Made by a program: the position numbers and the translations under genes. A stretch of 64,000 nucleotides of DNA, from assembly GCF_014650115.1 (NCBI RefSeq), contig NZ_BMUI01000006.1, forward strand, positions 62,001 to 126,000. Direction: 5' to 3'. Below, piece after piece: positions 45,025 to 53,155 of this stretch. Source of the stretch: Streptomyces olivaceoviridis (GTDB lineage: Bacteria > Actinomycetota > Actinomycetes > Streptomycetales > Streptomycetaceae). Position 1 is the stretch's first letter. Each line of letters starts with the position of its first letter. Under the pieces are notes generated by a model. The model was not told where the DNA came from, searched no databases, and was given only the letters and a program-made list of their open reading frames with translations.

Positions 45025-45834
45025 ATGCCCGCTCCCCGCACCATCCTGCTCACCGGCGCCGCCGGCGGGCTCGGCACCCTGATGCGGTCCCTGCTGCCGG
45101 AGTACGGCTACACGCTGCGCCTGTTCGACGTGCGCCCCGTCGAGGGCGAGCCGGACGCGATCACCGCGGACCTCGGCGACAAGGAGGCGCTGCGCGAGGC
45201 GGTGCGGGGCGTGGACGCGATCCTGCACCTCGCGGGGATCTCCCTGGAGGCCCCCTTCGAGAAGATCCTCAGGTCGAACGTCGAGGGCACCTACAACCTG
45301 TACGAGGCCGCCCGCCTCGAAGGCGTGCCGCGGATCGTCTTCGCCTCCTCCAACCACGCCGTCGGCTTCACCCCGGCCCCGCGCGCGGGCGAGCCGCTGA
45401 TCCCGATCGACACCCCGCGCCGCCCGGACACCTTCTACGGCCTGTCGAAGTCCTTCGGCGAGGACCTGGCCCAGCTCTACTGGGACAAGCACGGCCTGGA
45501 GACCGTCTCCGTGCGCATCGGCTCCTGCTTCCCGGAGCCCACCAGCGTCCGCATGCTCTCGGTGTGGATGAGCCCGGCCGACGGCGCCCGCCTCTTCCAC
45601 GCAGCCCTGACCGCCGAGGAGGTCGGCCACACGGTCGTCTACGGCTCCTCCGCCAACACCCGCCTGTGGTGGGACCTGACCACCGCGCGGGCGCTCGGCT
45701 ACGACCCCCAGGACGACTCCGAGCCGTACGCCGAGAAGCTCATCGCCGAACAGGGCGAGCTGGACCCGGAGAACCCGGCCCACGGCCACCTGGGCGGCCA
45801 CTTCGTGAACGACCCGCCGATCTGGCCGTACTGA
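45025..45834 (+). CDS. udh: Uronate dehydrogenase (NAD-dependent)
   Basis: 269-residue short-chain dehydrogenase/epimerase-fold enzyme oxidising D-glucuronate or D-galacturonate to the aldarolactone. Rossmann loop LLTGAAGGLGTLMRS (about residues 8-22), HLAGISLEAPFEKIL, the catalytic region FASSNHAVGF and YGLSKSFGEDLAQLY (Tyr and Lys), and VRIGSCFPEPTSVRMLSVW, which together are distinctive of Udh proteins such as that of Agrobacterium. ATG start with AAGGAG upstream. The next gene in the pathway, kdgD, diverges from it. Confidence 0.88.
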   Translation: MPAPRTILLTGAAGGLGTLMRSLLPEYGYTLRLFDVRPVEGEPDAITADLGDKEALREAVRGVDAILHLAGISLEAPFEKILRSNVEGTYNLYEAARLEGVPRIVFASSNHAVGFTPAPRAGEPLIPIDTPRRPDTFYGLSKSFGEDLAQLYWDKHGLETVSVRIGSCFPEPTSVRMLSVWMSPADGARLFHAALTAEEVGHTVVYGSSANTRLWWDLTTARALGYDPQDDSEPYAEKLIAEQGELDPENPAHGHLGGHFVNDPPIWPY

Positions 45835-46118
45835 CCCCCTCCGCCGGCCCCGGGTGGCTCCCGGCGGCCGGAAACGATCGTCCACGCGCGCGGGCGGGCA
45901 CCGAACGGGCCCGCCCGCCGCCGTGTCCGGGCATCCGCCGTGCCCGATCCCACGCCGCTCCGGACAGCCGCGCAGGTCCGCGACGGGCACGGCCCGTGCG
46001 AAGCGGGCACAAGCGGGCAGTATCGGGCCCGCAACAGACCTGGTCAGCGCCGCGCACCGGCGGTAGAACTTCCCCCATGGGCCCGAACGGGCAGGTCCAC
46101 AGGGAAGTGGGTGACGAC

Positions 46119-46889
46119 ATGACCACCAGGACGGCGGAAGAACGCCAGCGCGAGATCGTGCGGGCCGCCCGCGCCACCGGCTCGGTGGACGTCACCGCGC
46201 TCGCCGCCGACCTGGGCGTGGCCAAGGAGACCATCCGGCGCGATCTGCGCGCCCTGGAGGACCACGGCCTGGTCCGCCGCACCCACGGCGGCGCCTATCC
46301 GGTGGAGAGCGCCGGGTTCGAGACGACCCTCGCCTTCCGCGCCACCAGCCATGTGCCCGAGAAGCGCCGGATCGCCGCCGCGGCGGCCGAACTGCTCGGG
46401 GACGCCGAGACCGTCTTCGTCGACGAGGGCTTCACCCCCCAGCTCATCGCCGAGGCGCTGCCCAGGGACCGGCCGCTGACCGTGGTCACCGCGTCCCTGC
46501 CGGTCGCGGGCGCCCTCGCGGAGGCCGACCACATCTCCGTGCTGCTGCTCGGCGGCCGGGTCCGCCCGGGCACGCTGGCCACCGTCGACCACTGGACGAC
46601 GAAGATGCTGGCCGGCTTCGTGCTCGACCTCGCCTACATCGGGGCCAACGGCATCTCCCGGGAACACGGCCTGACCACCCCCGACCCGGCGGTCAGCGAG
46701 GTGAAGGCGCAGGCCGTCCGGGCCGCCCGGCGCACGGTCTTCGCGGGCGTGCACGCCAAGTTCGGCGCGGTCAGTTTCTGCCGGTTCGCGGAGATCGGCG
46801 CGCTGGAGGCGGTCGTGACCAGCACCCTGCTCCCGGCCGCCGAGGCCCACCGCTACTCCCTGCTGGGCCCGCAGGTCATCCGGGTCTGA
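46119..46889 (+). CDS. DeoR/GlpR-family transcriptional regulator
   Basis: 256 residues. N-terminal DeoR helix-turn-helix (RQREIVRAARATGSVDVTALA...VAKETIRRDLRALEDHGLVRRTHGGA, about residues 9-57) and a C-terminal sugar-phosphate-sensing domain with the FVDEGFT, LLLGGRVRPGTLATVD and DLAYIGANGI blocks. ATG at 46119 is used; in-frame GTG 46107 and ATG 46077 are alternatives. It directly precedes the sugar ABC operon and probably represses it; the divergent uronate promoters 1.1 kb upstream are another possible target (inference). Confidence 0.9.
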   Translation: MTTRTAEERQREIVRAARATGSVDVTALAADLGVAKETIRRDLRALEDHGLVRRTHGGAYPVESAGFETTLAFRATSHVPEKRRIAAAAAELLGDAETVFVDEGFTPQLIAEALPRDRPLTVVTASLPVAGALAEADHISVLLLGGRVRPGTLATVDHWTTKMLAGFVLDLAYIGANGISREHGLTTPDPAVSEVKAQAVRAARRTVFAGVHAKFGAVSFCRFAEIGALEAVVTSTLLPAAEAHRYSLLGPQVIRV

Positions 46890-46983
46890 TGCGGCACCTC
46901 GTCCCCCGTCCAGCGGTGTTCCGCACCACCGAACGCCCCTTATGTCCCTCTTTCCTCACTTTCCCCACTTTCAGGAGCGATCC

Positions 46984-48354
46984 ATGCGCACCCCGAGCCG
47001 ACGGAGGCCGCGAGCCACGCTCGCCCTGGCCGCCGCAGGGACGCTGCTCGCCCCGCTGCTCTCCGGCTGCTGGGCCGGTGCCGGCGGGACCGGTTCCGGC
47101 GGCGACTCCATCAACGTCCTGATGGTCAACAACCCGCAGATGACCGAGTTGCAGAAGCTGACCGCCGCCCACTTCACCAAGGACACCGGCATCAAGGTCA
47201 ACTTCACGGTCCTGCCCGAGAACGACGTCCGCGACAAGATCAGCCAGGACTTCGCCAACCAGGCCGGCCAGTACGACGTGGCCACCCTGTCCAACTACGA
47301 GATACCGATCTACGCCCGCAACGGCTGGCTGCACGAGATGGACTCCTACGTCGGGAAGGACCCGTCGTACGACGAGCGGGACGTGCTCAAGCCGATGCGC
47401 CAGTCCCTCACCGGCGACGACGGCAAGCTCTACGGACAGCCCTTCTACGGCGAGTCGTCCTTCCTCATGTACCGCAAGGACGTGTTCGCGGCGAAGGGTC
47501 TGACCATGCCCGACCGTCCCACCTGGCGGCAGGTCGCCGACCTGGCCGCGAAGGCGGACGGCGCCCGGCCGGGCATGCGGGGCATCTGCCTGCGCGGGCT
47601 GCCCGGCTGGGGCGAGCTGATGGCACCGCTGACCACGGTCGTGAACACCTTCGGCGGCACCTGGTTCGACAAGGACTGGAAGGCGCGGCTGGACTCCCCT
47701 GCCTTCGAGAAGGCGACGAGGTTCTACGTCGACCTCGTCCGCGAGCACGGCGAGTCCGGCGCCGCCCAGTCCGGCTTCGCCGAATGCCTGAACAACATGA
47801 CCCAGGGCAAGGTCGCCATGTGGTACGACGCCACCTCCGCGGCCGGACTGCTGGAGGCGGCCGGCTCCCCGGTCAAGGGGAAGCTCGGCTACGCCCCCGC
47901 CCCCGTCGAGCGCACCGCGTCCTCCGGCTGGCTCTACACCTGGGCCTGGGGCATCCAGCAGGCCTCCCGGAACCCCGACAAGGCCTGGAAGTTCGTCTCC
48001 TGGGCGTCGGGCAAGGGGTACGAGCGACTGGTCGGCGAGACCAGTGGCTGGTCGAACGTCCCGGCGGGCAAGCGGGCGTCGACCTACACCGACGCCGACT
48101 ACCGGAAGTCAGCCGCCGCGTTCCAGGAGATGACCAAGGAGGCCATCGAGAGCGCCCGGCCGAACGACCCCGGCGTGCAGCCGCGGCCCGCGCCCGGCAT
48201 CCAGTTCGTCGGCATCCCCGAGTTCACCGACCTCGGCACCAAGGTCTCCCAGGAGATCAGCGCGGCCATCGCCGGACGCCAGTCCGTCGGCGCGGCCCTG
48301 AAGAAGTCGCAAGCGCTCGCCGAGAAGATCTCCAAGGAGTACGAGGGACGATGA
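46984..48354 (+). CDS. Sugar/polyol ABC transporter, substrate-binding lipoprotein
   Basis: 456 residues, SBP_bac_1 family. Signal peptide with lipobox LLSGC (Cys about residue 23), then NVLMVNNPQMTELQKL, GQYDVATLSNYEIPIYARNGW, PFYGESSFLMYRKDVF and AWKFVSWASGKGYERLV. This is the SmoE-like mannitol/sorbitol-binding type, consistent with the dehydrogenase at the operon's end. ATG at 46984 with AGGAGCGA upstream. Overlaps the permease gene by ATGA. Confidence 0.9.
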   Translation: MRTPSRRRPRATLALAAAGTLLAPLLSGCWAGAGGTGSGGDSINVLMVNNPQMTELQKLTAAHFTKDTGIKVNFTVLPENDVRDKISQDFANQAGQYDVATLSNYEIPIYARNGWLHEMDSYVGKDPSYDERDVLKPMRQSLTGDDGKLYGQPFYGESSFLMYRKDVFAAKGLTMPDRPTWRQVADLAAKADGARPGMRGICLRGLPGWGELMAPLTTVVNTFGGTWFDKDWKARLDSPAFEKATRFYVDLVREHGESGAAQSGFAECLNNMTQGKVAMWYDATSAAGLLEAAGSPVKGKLGYAPAPVERTASSGWLYTWAWGIQQASRNPDKAWKFVSWASGKGYERLVGETSGWSNVPAGKRASTYTDADYRKSAAAFQEMTKEAIESARPNDPGVQPRPAPGIQFVGIPEFTDLGTKVSQEISAAIAGRQSVGAALKKSQALAEKISKEYEGR

Positions 48355-49289
48355 CAGCGACGACCACGGCCCCCCTCGCGGCCACACCCGCACGGACGGT
48401 CAGGCAGCCCTCGGCCCGGCTGCGCGCCTGGGCCACCCGCGCCCCGCTCCTGCCGGCCCTCGTGTTCATGATCGTGGTGACCCAGCTGCCCTTCGTGGCC
48501 ACGCTGGTGATCTCCTTCTTCGACTGGAACGCCCTCTACCCCAAGGCCCGCCGCTTCACCGGCCTGGACAACTACCGCCAGGTGCTCACCGACGCCGACC
48601 TGCGCCACTCGGTGTGGACGACCGCGCTGCTCACGGCGGCCGTGGTGCTGGCCAGCCTGGTCATCGGGCTGGCGCTGGCACTGCTGCTGGACCGGCGGTT
48701 CCGCGGCCGGGGCATCGTCCGCACCCTGCTCATCGCCCCGTTCCTGGTGGTGCCGGTGGCCGCCGCCCTGCTCTGGAAACATGTGCTCTACAACCCTGAG
48801 TACGGCTTGCTCAACGGGTTGCTGCACTATGTGGGCGGCCCACAGCCGGACTGGGTCTCCCGCACCCCGCTGCTCGCGGTCGAGGCCTCCCTGGTGTGGC
48901 AGTGGACGCCGTTCATGATGCTGATCCTGCTGGCCGGGTTGCAGAGCCGGGACCAGCAGCAGATCGAGGCCGCGCGGGTCGACGGCGCGAGCGACTGGCA
49001 GATCTTCCGCCATCTGACCCTGCCCCACCTGCGCCGCTACCTGGAACTGGGCGCGCTGCTCGGATCGATCTACATCGTCCAGAACTTCGACGCGGTCTTC
49101 ACGATCACCTCCGGCGGCCTGGGCACCGCCAACCTGCCCTACACCGTCTACCAGAGCTTCTACCAGGCCCACGAGAACGGCCTGGCCTCGGCCGCCGGCG
49201 TCCTGGTGGTCATCGGCTCGATCGTCATCGCGACCTTCGCCCTGCGCGTGGTGTCGTCCCTGTTCCGCGAGGAGGTGTCCCGCGCATGA
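48351..49289 (+). CDS. Sugar/polyol ABC transporter, permease 1
   Basis: 312 residues, six hydrophobic helices, MalF/UgpA family. The EAA loop is IEAARVDGASDWQIFRHLTLPHLRRY (residues about 205-230). LVISFFDWNALYPKARRFTGLDNY at the N-terminal side is typical of the first permease. ATG start overlaps the binding-protein stop; the end overlaps the second permease. Confidence 0.92.
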   Translation: MTATTTAPLAATPARTVRQPSARLRAWATRAPLLPALVFMIVVTQLPFVATLVISFFDWNALYPKARRFTGLDNYRQVLTDADLRHSVWTTALLTAAVVLASLVIGLALALLLDRRFRGRGIVRTLLIAPFLVVPVAAALLWKHVLYNPEYGLLNGLLHYVGGPQPDWVSRTPLLAVEASLVWQWTPFMMLILLAGLQSRDQQQIEAARVDGASDWQIFRHLTLPHLRRYLELGALLGSIYIVQNFDAVFTITSGGLGTANLPYTVYQSFYQAHENGLASAAGVLVVIGSIVIATFALRVVSSLFREEVSRA

Positions 49290-50113
49290 CCGCCGTACTG
49301 CGCCGGGGTGGTCTCGGCCTGGTGGCCTGGCTGGCCGGTATCGTCTTCTTCCTGCCCATCGCGTGGATGGCCCTGACGTCCCTCCACTCCGAGGCGGACG
49401 CGGCGACCAACCCGCCGTCCTTCACCGCCTCGTTGACGCTCGACGGCTACCGCGAGTTCTTCGGCAGCGGCGGCGGGGCGAGCCCGTGGCCCGCGCTGGT
49501 CAACTCCACCGTGGCATCGCTCGCCTCCACGCTCCTGGTCCTGCTGCTGGCCCTCCCGGCGGCCTACGCGCTGTCGATCCGGCCGGTGAAGAAGTGGACC
49601 GACGTCCTGTTCTTCTTCCTGTCCACCAAGATGCTGCCGGCCGTGGCGGGCCTGCTGCCGATCTACCTCTTCGCCAAGAACGCCGGGATGCTCGACAACA
49701 TCTGGCTCCTGGTCGTCCTGTACACCTCCATGAACCTGCCGATCGCGGTGTGGATGATGCAGTCCTTCCTCGCCGAGGTGCCGGTCGCGGTCATCGAGGC
49801 GGCGCGGGTGGACGGCGCCCGGCTTCCGGTGATCCTCGCGCGCGTGGTGGCCCCGATCGCCCTGCCCGGCATCGCCGCCACCGCCCTGATCTGCTTCATC
49901 TTCAGCTGGAACGAACTGCTCTTCGCCCGAGTCCTGACGGGCGTGGTCGCCGAGACCGCCCCCGTCTTCCTGACCGGCTTCATCACCAGCCAGGGCCTGT
50001 TCCTGGCCAAGGTGTGCGCCGCGTCGCTCGTCATCTCCCTGCCGGTGCTCGCCGCGGGGTTCGCCGCCCAGGACAAGCTGGTCCAGGGCCTGTCGTTGGG
50101 AGCCGTGAAATGA
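49286..50113 (+). CDS. Sugar/polyol ABC transporter, permease 2
   Basis: 275 residues, MalG family, six hydrophobic helices. EAA loop IEAARVDGARLPVILARVVAP (residues about 170-190) and the conserved PIAWMALTSLHSEADA near the N terminus. ATG overlaps permease 1, and its stop overlaps the dehydrogenase (ATGA). No ATPase gene is present, so a shared multi-sugar ATPase such as MsiK probably energises it (known for Streptomyces sugar importers). Confidence 0.92.
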   Translation: MTAVLRRGGLGLVAWLAGIVFFLPIAWMALTSLHSEADAATNPPSFTASLTLDGYREFFGSGGGASPWPALVNSTVASLASTLLVLLLALPAAYALSIRPVKKWTDVLFFFLSTKMLPAVAGLLPIYLFAKNAGMLDNIWLLVVLYTSMNLPIAVWMMQSFLAEVPVAVIEAARVDGARLPVILARVVAPIALPGIAATALICFIFSWNELLFARVLTGVVAETAPVFLTGFITSQGLFLAKVCAASLVISLPVLAAGFAAQDKLVQGLSLGAVK

Positions 50114-51099
50114 AGGCCGCCGTCATCGAGTCCGTGGGCCGCGCCGTCGTCACCGAGGTGCCCGACCCGACGCCGGGCCCCCGCGAGGTGGTCGTCGAGG
50201 TCGCGGCCTGCGGTCTGTGCGGCACCGACCTGCACATCCTCCAGGGCGAGTTCGCGCCCAAGCTGCCGATCGTCCCCGGGCACGAGTTCGCGGGCGAGGT
50301 CGTCGGCGTCGGCACCCAGGTCACCGAGGTGGCCGTCGGCGACCGGGTGGCCGTGGACCCCTCGCTGTACTGCTACGAGTGCCGGTACTGCCGCACCGGA
50401 CACAACAACCTGTGCGAGCGGTGGGCGGCGATCGGCGTGACGACGGCGGGCGGCGCGGCACGGTACGCGGTGGCCCCGGTCGCCAACTGCGTGAAGCTGC
50501 CCGACCACGTCCGCACCGAGGACGCGGCCCTGGTGGAGCCCCTGTCCTGCGCGGTCCGCGGCTACGACGTCCTGCGCTCCCGGCTCGGCGCCCACGTCCT
50601 CATCTACGGCTCCGGCACCATGGGCCTGATGATGCTGGAGCTGGCCAAGCGGACCGGTGCGGCGAGCGTGGACGTGGTCGACGTCAACCCGGCCCGCCTG
50701 GAGACGGCCCGCCGGCTCGGTGTCTCGGCGTCCGCGGCGAACGCCGACGAACTGGACCGCCCGCGCGGCTGGGACGTGGTGATCGACGCGACCGGCAACG
50801 CGGCGGCGATCCAGGACGGCCTGGACCGGGTCGCCAAGGCGGGAACGTTCCTCCAGTTCGGGGTGGCGGACTACGCGACCCGCGTGACGATCGACCCGTA
50901 CCGGATCTACAACCAGGAGATCACCATCACCGGCTCCATGGCGGTGCTGCACAGCTTCGAGCGGGCGGCCGAGCTGTTCGCGAACGGCGTGCTGGACCCG
51001 GAGGTCTTCATCAGCGACCGGATCCCGCTGGAGCGGTACCCGCAGGCGCTGGAGCAGTTCGCGGCGGGGGTGGGGCGGAAGATCGTGGTGGTGCCCTGA
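50110..51099 (+). CDS. Zinc-dependent polyol/alcohol dehydrogenase
   Basis: 329-residue medium-chain dehydrogenase of the sorbitol/threonine dehydrogenase branch. Catalytic zinc ligands CGLCGTDLH (about residues 35-43) and GHEFAGEVVG; structural-zinc cysteines CYECRYCRTGHNNLC (about 89-103); Rossmann loop LIYGSGTMGLMMLELA. It probably oxidises the polyol imported by the transporter encoded upstream. ATG overlaps permease 2. Last gene of the operon. Confidence 0.9.
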   Translation: MKAAVIESVGRAVVTEVPDPTPGPREVVVEVAACGLCGTDLHILQGEFAPKLPIVPGHEFAGEVVGVGTQVTEVAVGDRVAVDPSLYCYECRYCRTGHNNLCERWAAIGVTTAGGAARYAVAPVANCVKLPDHVRTEDAALVEPLSCAVRGYDVLRSRLGAHVLIYGSGTMGLMMLELAKRTGAASVDVVDVNPARLETARRLGVSASAANADELDRPRGWDVVIDATGNAAAIQDGLDRVAKAGTFLQFGVADYATRVTIDPYRIYNQEITITGSMAVLHSFERAAELFANGVLDPEVFISDRIPLERYPQALEQFAAGVGRKIVVVP

Positions 51100-51154
51100 G
51101 CCGATCGGGGGGTGGGTAAGGGAACGGTAAAGCGGTGTCGTTCGTTCTCCCGGC

Positions 51155-52360
51155 ATGACAGCTATGACCCCTGGCTCGAACATCCCCCTGACGGCCGCGC
51201 GCGTGACGGTGGACGTCTCCGCTCCGGTGCGGCTCGACGTGTCGGGCCTGCTGCTCACCGGTGACGGCAAGGTGCGCTCCGACGACGACTTCATCTTCTA
51301 CAACCAGCCCACCGGGCCGGGCGTGACATACCGGTCGGGCGGCGGTACGGCGCCGGACGCGGTCGCGGTCGACACGGCCGCCGTACCGCCGGAGATCGAG
51401 AAGATCGTCGTCACGGCCAGCCCGGACGCGGCCGGCCAGACCTTCCAGGGCATCGAGCCGACGGCCACGATCCGGGACGCCGACGGCGGCGCCGTGCTGG
51501 CGACGTTCACCCCGCCGCAGCTCGGCAGCGAGACCGCGCTGGTGGTCGTGGAGATCTACCGCCGGGGCGGCCAGTGGAAGGCGCGGGCCGTCGGACAGGG
51601 GTACGCCAACGGGCTCGCGGGCATCGCGACCGACTTCGGCGTGACGGTGGAGGAGCCGGCCGCGGCTCCGGCCGCCCCGCCGCAGCCGGCCGCCGCCCCC
51701 GTGGCTCCGCCGCAGCCGGCCGCCACCCCCGCCGCTCCGCCGCAGCCGGTGGCCCCGCCGCCCGCTCCCGCTCCGGGCGCCGGGAAGATCAACCTGGACA
51801 AGGGCCGGGTCAGCCTCCAGAAGAACCAGACCGTGTCCCTCGTCAAGGGCGGTCGGCCGCTGCTCTCCCAGGTGCGGATGGGCCTCGGCTGGGAGCCGGC
51901 GTTCCGCGGCAAGGACATCGACCTGGACGCCTCGGTCATCGCCTACGGCCCGCAGCGCAACCACATCGACAGCTGCTACTTCGGGAAGCTGACGATCCTG
52001 AACGGCGCGATCCGGCACTCCGGGGACAACCTGACCGGCGAGGGCGGGGGCGACGACGAGGTCATCACGGTCGACCTGGGCCGGCTGCCCCAGGAGGTCA
52101 CCGGGCTGGTCTTCACCGTCAACTCCTTCTCCGGCCAGAAGTTCACGGAGGTCGCCAAGGCGTACTGCCGTCTGGTCGACGCCTTCTCGGGCGAGGAGCT
52201 CGTCCGTTTCGACCTCACCGGCGCGGAGCCCCGGACCGGCGTCATGATGGCCAAGCTCATCCGCCAGTTCTCCGGCGAGTGGGACATGACGGCGATGGGC
52301 GAGTTCGTGAAGGCCCGCACCGTACGGAACATGGTGGAGCCGGGGGCGAGGGCCCTGTGA
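51155..52360 (+). CDS. TerD-family protein with two domains and a Pro/Ala/Gln linker
   Basis: 401 residues. Domain 1 (about 1-165) has LDVSGLLLTGDGKVRSDDDF and IFYNQPTG, a TerD pattern. Residues about 167-208 are a repeated linker of the form AAPPQPAAAP. Domain 2 (about 210-401) has ISLxKG-like VSLVKGG, RMGLGWEP, the calcium-binding IDLDASVIAYG, HSGDNLTGEGGGDDEVI and FTVNSFSGQKF. TerD proteins belong to stress or tellurite-resistance systems and can bind calcium. No other ter gene is adjacent. ATG start; a convergent hairpin follows. Confidence 0.85.
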   Translation: MTAMTPGSNIPLTAARVTVDVSAPVRLDVSGLLLTGDGKVRSDDDFIFYNQPTGPGVTYRSGGGTAPDAVAVDTAAVPPEIEKIVVTASPDAAGQTFQGIEPTATIRDADGGAVLATFTPPQLGSETALVVVEIYRRGGQWKARAVGQGYANGLAGIATDFGVTVEEPAAAPAAPPQPAAAPVAPPQPAATPAAPPQPVAPPPAPAPGAGKINLDKGRVSLQKNQTVSLVKGGRPLLSQVRMGLGWEPAFRGKDIDLDASVIAYGPQRNHIDSCYFGKLTILNGAIRHSGDNLTGEGGGDDEVITVDLGRLPQEVTGLVFTVNSFSGQKFTEVAKAYCRLVDAFSGEELVRFDLTGAEPRTGVMMAKLIRQFSGEWDMTAMGEFVKARTVRNMVEPGARAL

Positions 52361-52389
52361 CGCGGTGACCGCCGCTGCGGGCAAGCCGT

Positions 52390-52423
52390 GGGTCCCCCAG
52401 TGCCTCAGGGGCCTGGGGGACCC
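52390..52423. terminator. Convergent terminator between terD-like and tetR genes
   Basis: GGGTCCCCCAG pairs perfectly with CTGGGGGACCC around a 12-base loop, in the 72-base gap between the converging genes. GC-rich without a T-run. Confidence 0.65.
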
Positions 52424-52432
52424 CCAGCGCGC

Positions 52433-53005
52433 TCAGCCGGCCCGCAGCCCCTCCGTCAGCAGCCCCAGGTAGCGCCGGATCTCCCGCTCCCCCACCCCCG
52501 CCAGTTCCGCCGCCGAAGCCACTCCGTGGGCCAGGCGCAGCACCTCGATCGGCTCCACGTCCCCCCGCAGCGCGCCCGCCGCCTGTGCCGCCTCCACCAG
52601 CCGGGTCGTCGCCCCCTTCACCACGGTCCCGCACGCCGTCAGCGCCGCCGCGCTGCCGGGCTCCGTCACCGCCGAGCTGAGCAGGGCCTTCATCCCCCGC
52701 ACCTGAAGGGTGCGGACCGCCAGCTCGTACAGCCACTCCATGAGCGCCTCGCCCGGCGGCCGTTCCGCCGCCAGCTCGTCGGCGCGCGCGCCGAGCGCCT
52801 CGATCCGGTCGACGTACGCCGCCTCCAGCAGCGCCTGCCGGGTCGGGAAGTGCCGGTAGAGCGTGCCCGAGCCGACGCCCGCCCGCTTGGCGATGTCATC
52901 GAGTGACGCGTTCTCCCCATGCTCGGCGAAGGCCTCGGCCGCCACCTTCAGCAGCCGCTCGTAGTTGCGCCGAGCATCCGCGCGCATGGGCCTGCCCTGC
53001 GTCAT
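52433..53005 (-). CDS. TetR-family transcriptional repressor
   Basis: 190 residues. N-terminal helix-turn-helix LLKVAAEAFAEHGENASLDD and IAKRAGVGSGTLYRHFPTRQ (about residues 19-58) and an all-helical ligand-binding C terminus. ATG start. It diverges from the DHA2 efflux gene with a 23-base palindrome between them, so it is very probably the local repressor of the pump, relieved by the pump's substrate. Confidence 0.92.
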   Translation of the reverse strand: MTQGRPMRADARRNYERLLKVAAEAFAEHGENASLDDIAKRAGVGSGTLYRHFPTRQALLEAAYVDRIEALGARADELAAERPPGEALMEWLYELAVRTLQVRGMKALLSSAVTEPGSAAALTACGTVVKGATTRLVEAAQAAGALRGDVEPIEVLRLAHGVASAAELAGVGEREIRRYLGLLTEGLRAG

Positions 53006-53054
53006 CCACTCACTCCTTGCAAACCGGGGACCCTCTCCGTATCTTATCGAGCAC

Positions 53055-53077
53055 TAAACGGAGACAGTCCCCGTTTA
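53055..53077. promoter_or_regulatory. TetR operator
   Basis: TAAACGGAGAC and GTCCCCGTTTA flank a single A: a 23-base inverted repeat with one mismatched pair, 50 bases upstream of the tetR start and 79 bases upstream of the pump start. Length and symmetry are those of TetR-family operators. Confidence 0.75.
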
Positions 53078-53155
53078 CCGCCGCGATGCTCCGTGGGCAG
53101 CTCATCCCTGCCCGGACATCCGCGTGCCCGGGGACGCCCAGACCGGGAGACCGTC

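Noticed and set aside
47784-48350. Extended N terminus of the first sugar permease, and similar upstream extensions in other operon genes
   Set aside because: These extensions overlap the preceding genes in another frame, with non-coding codon use; overlap starts (ATGA/GTGA) are consistent throughout the operons.
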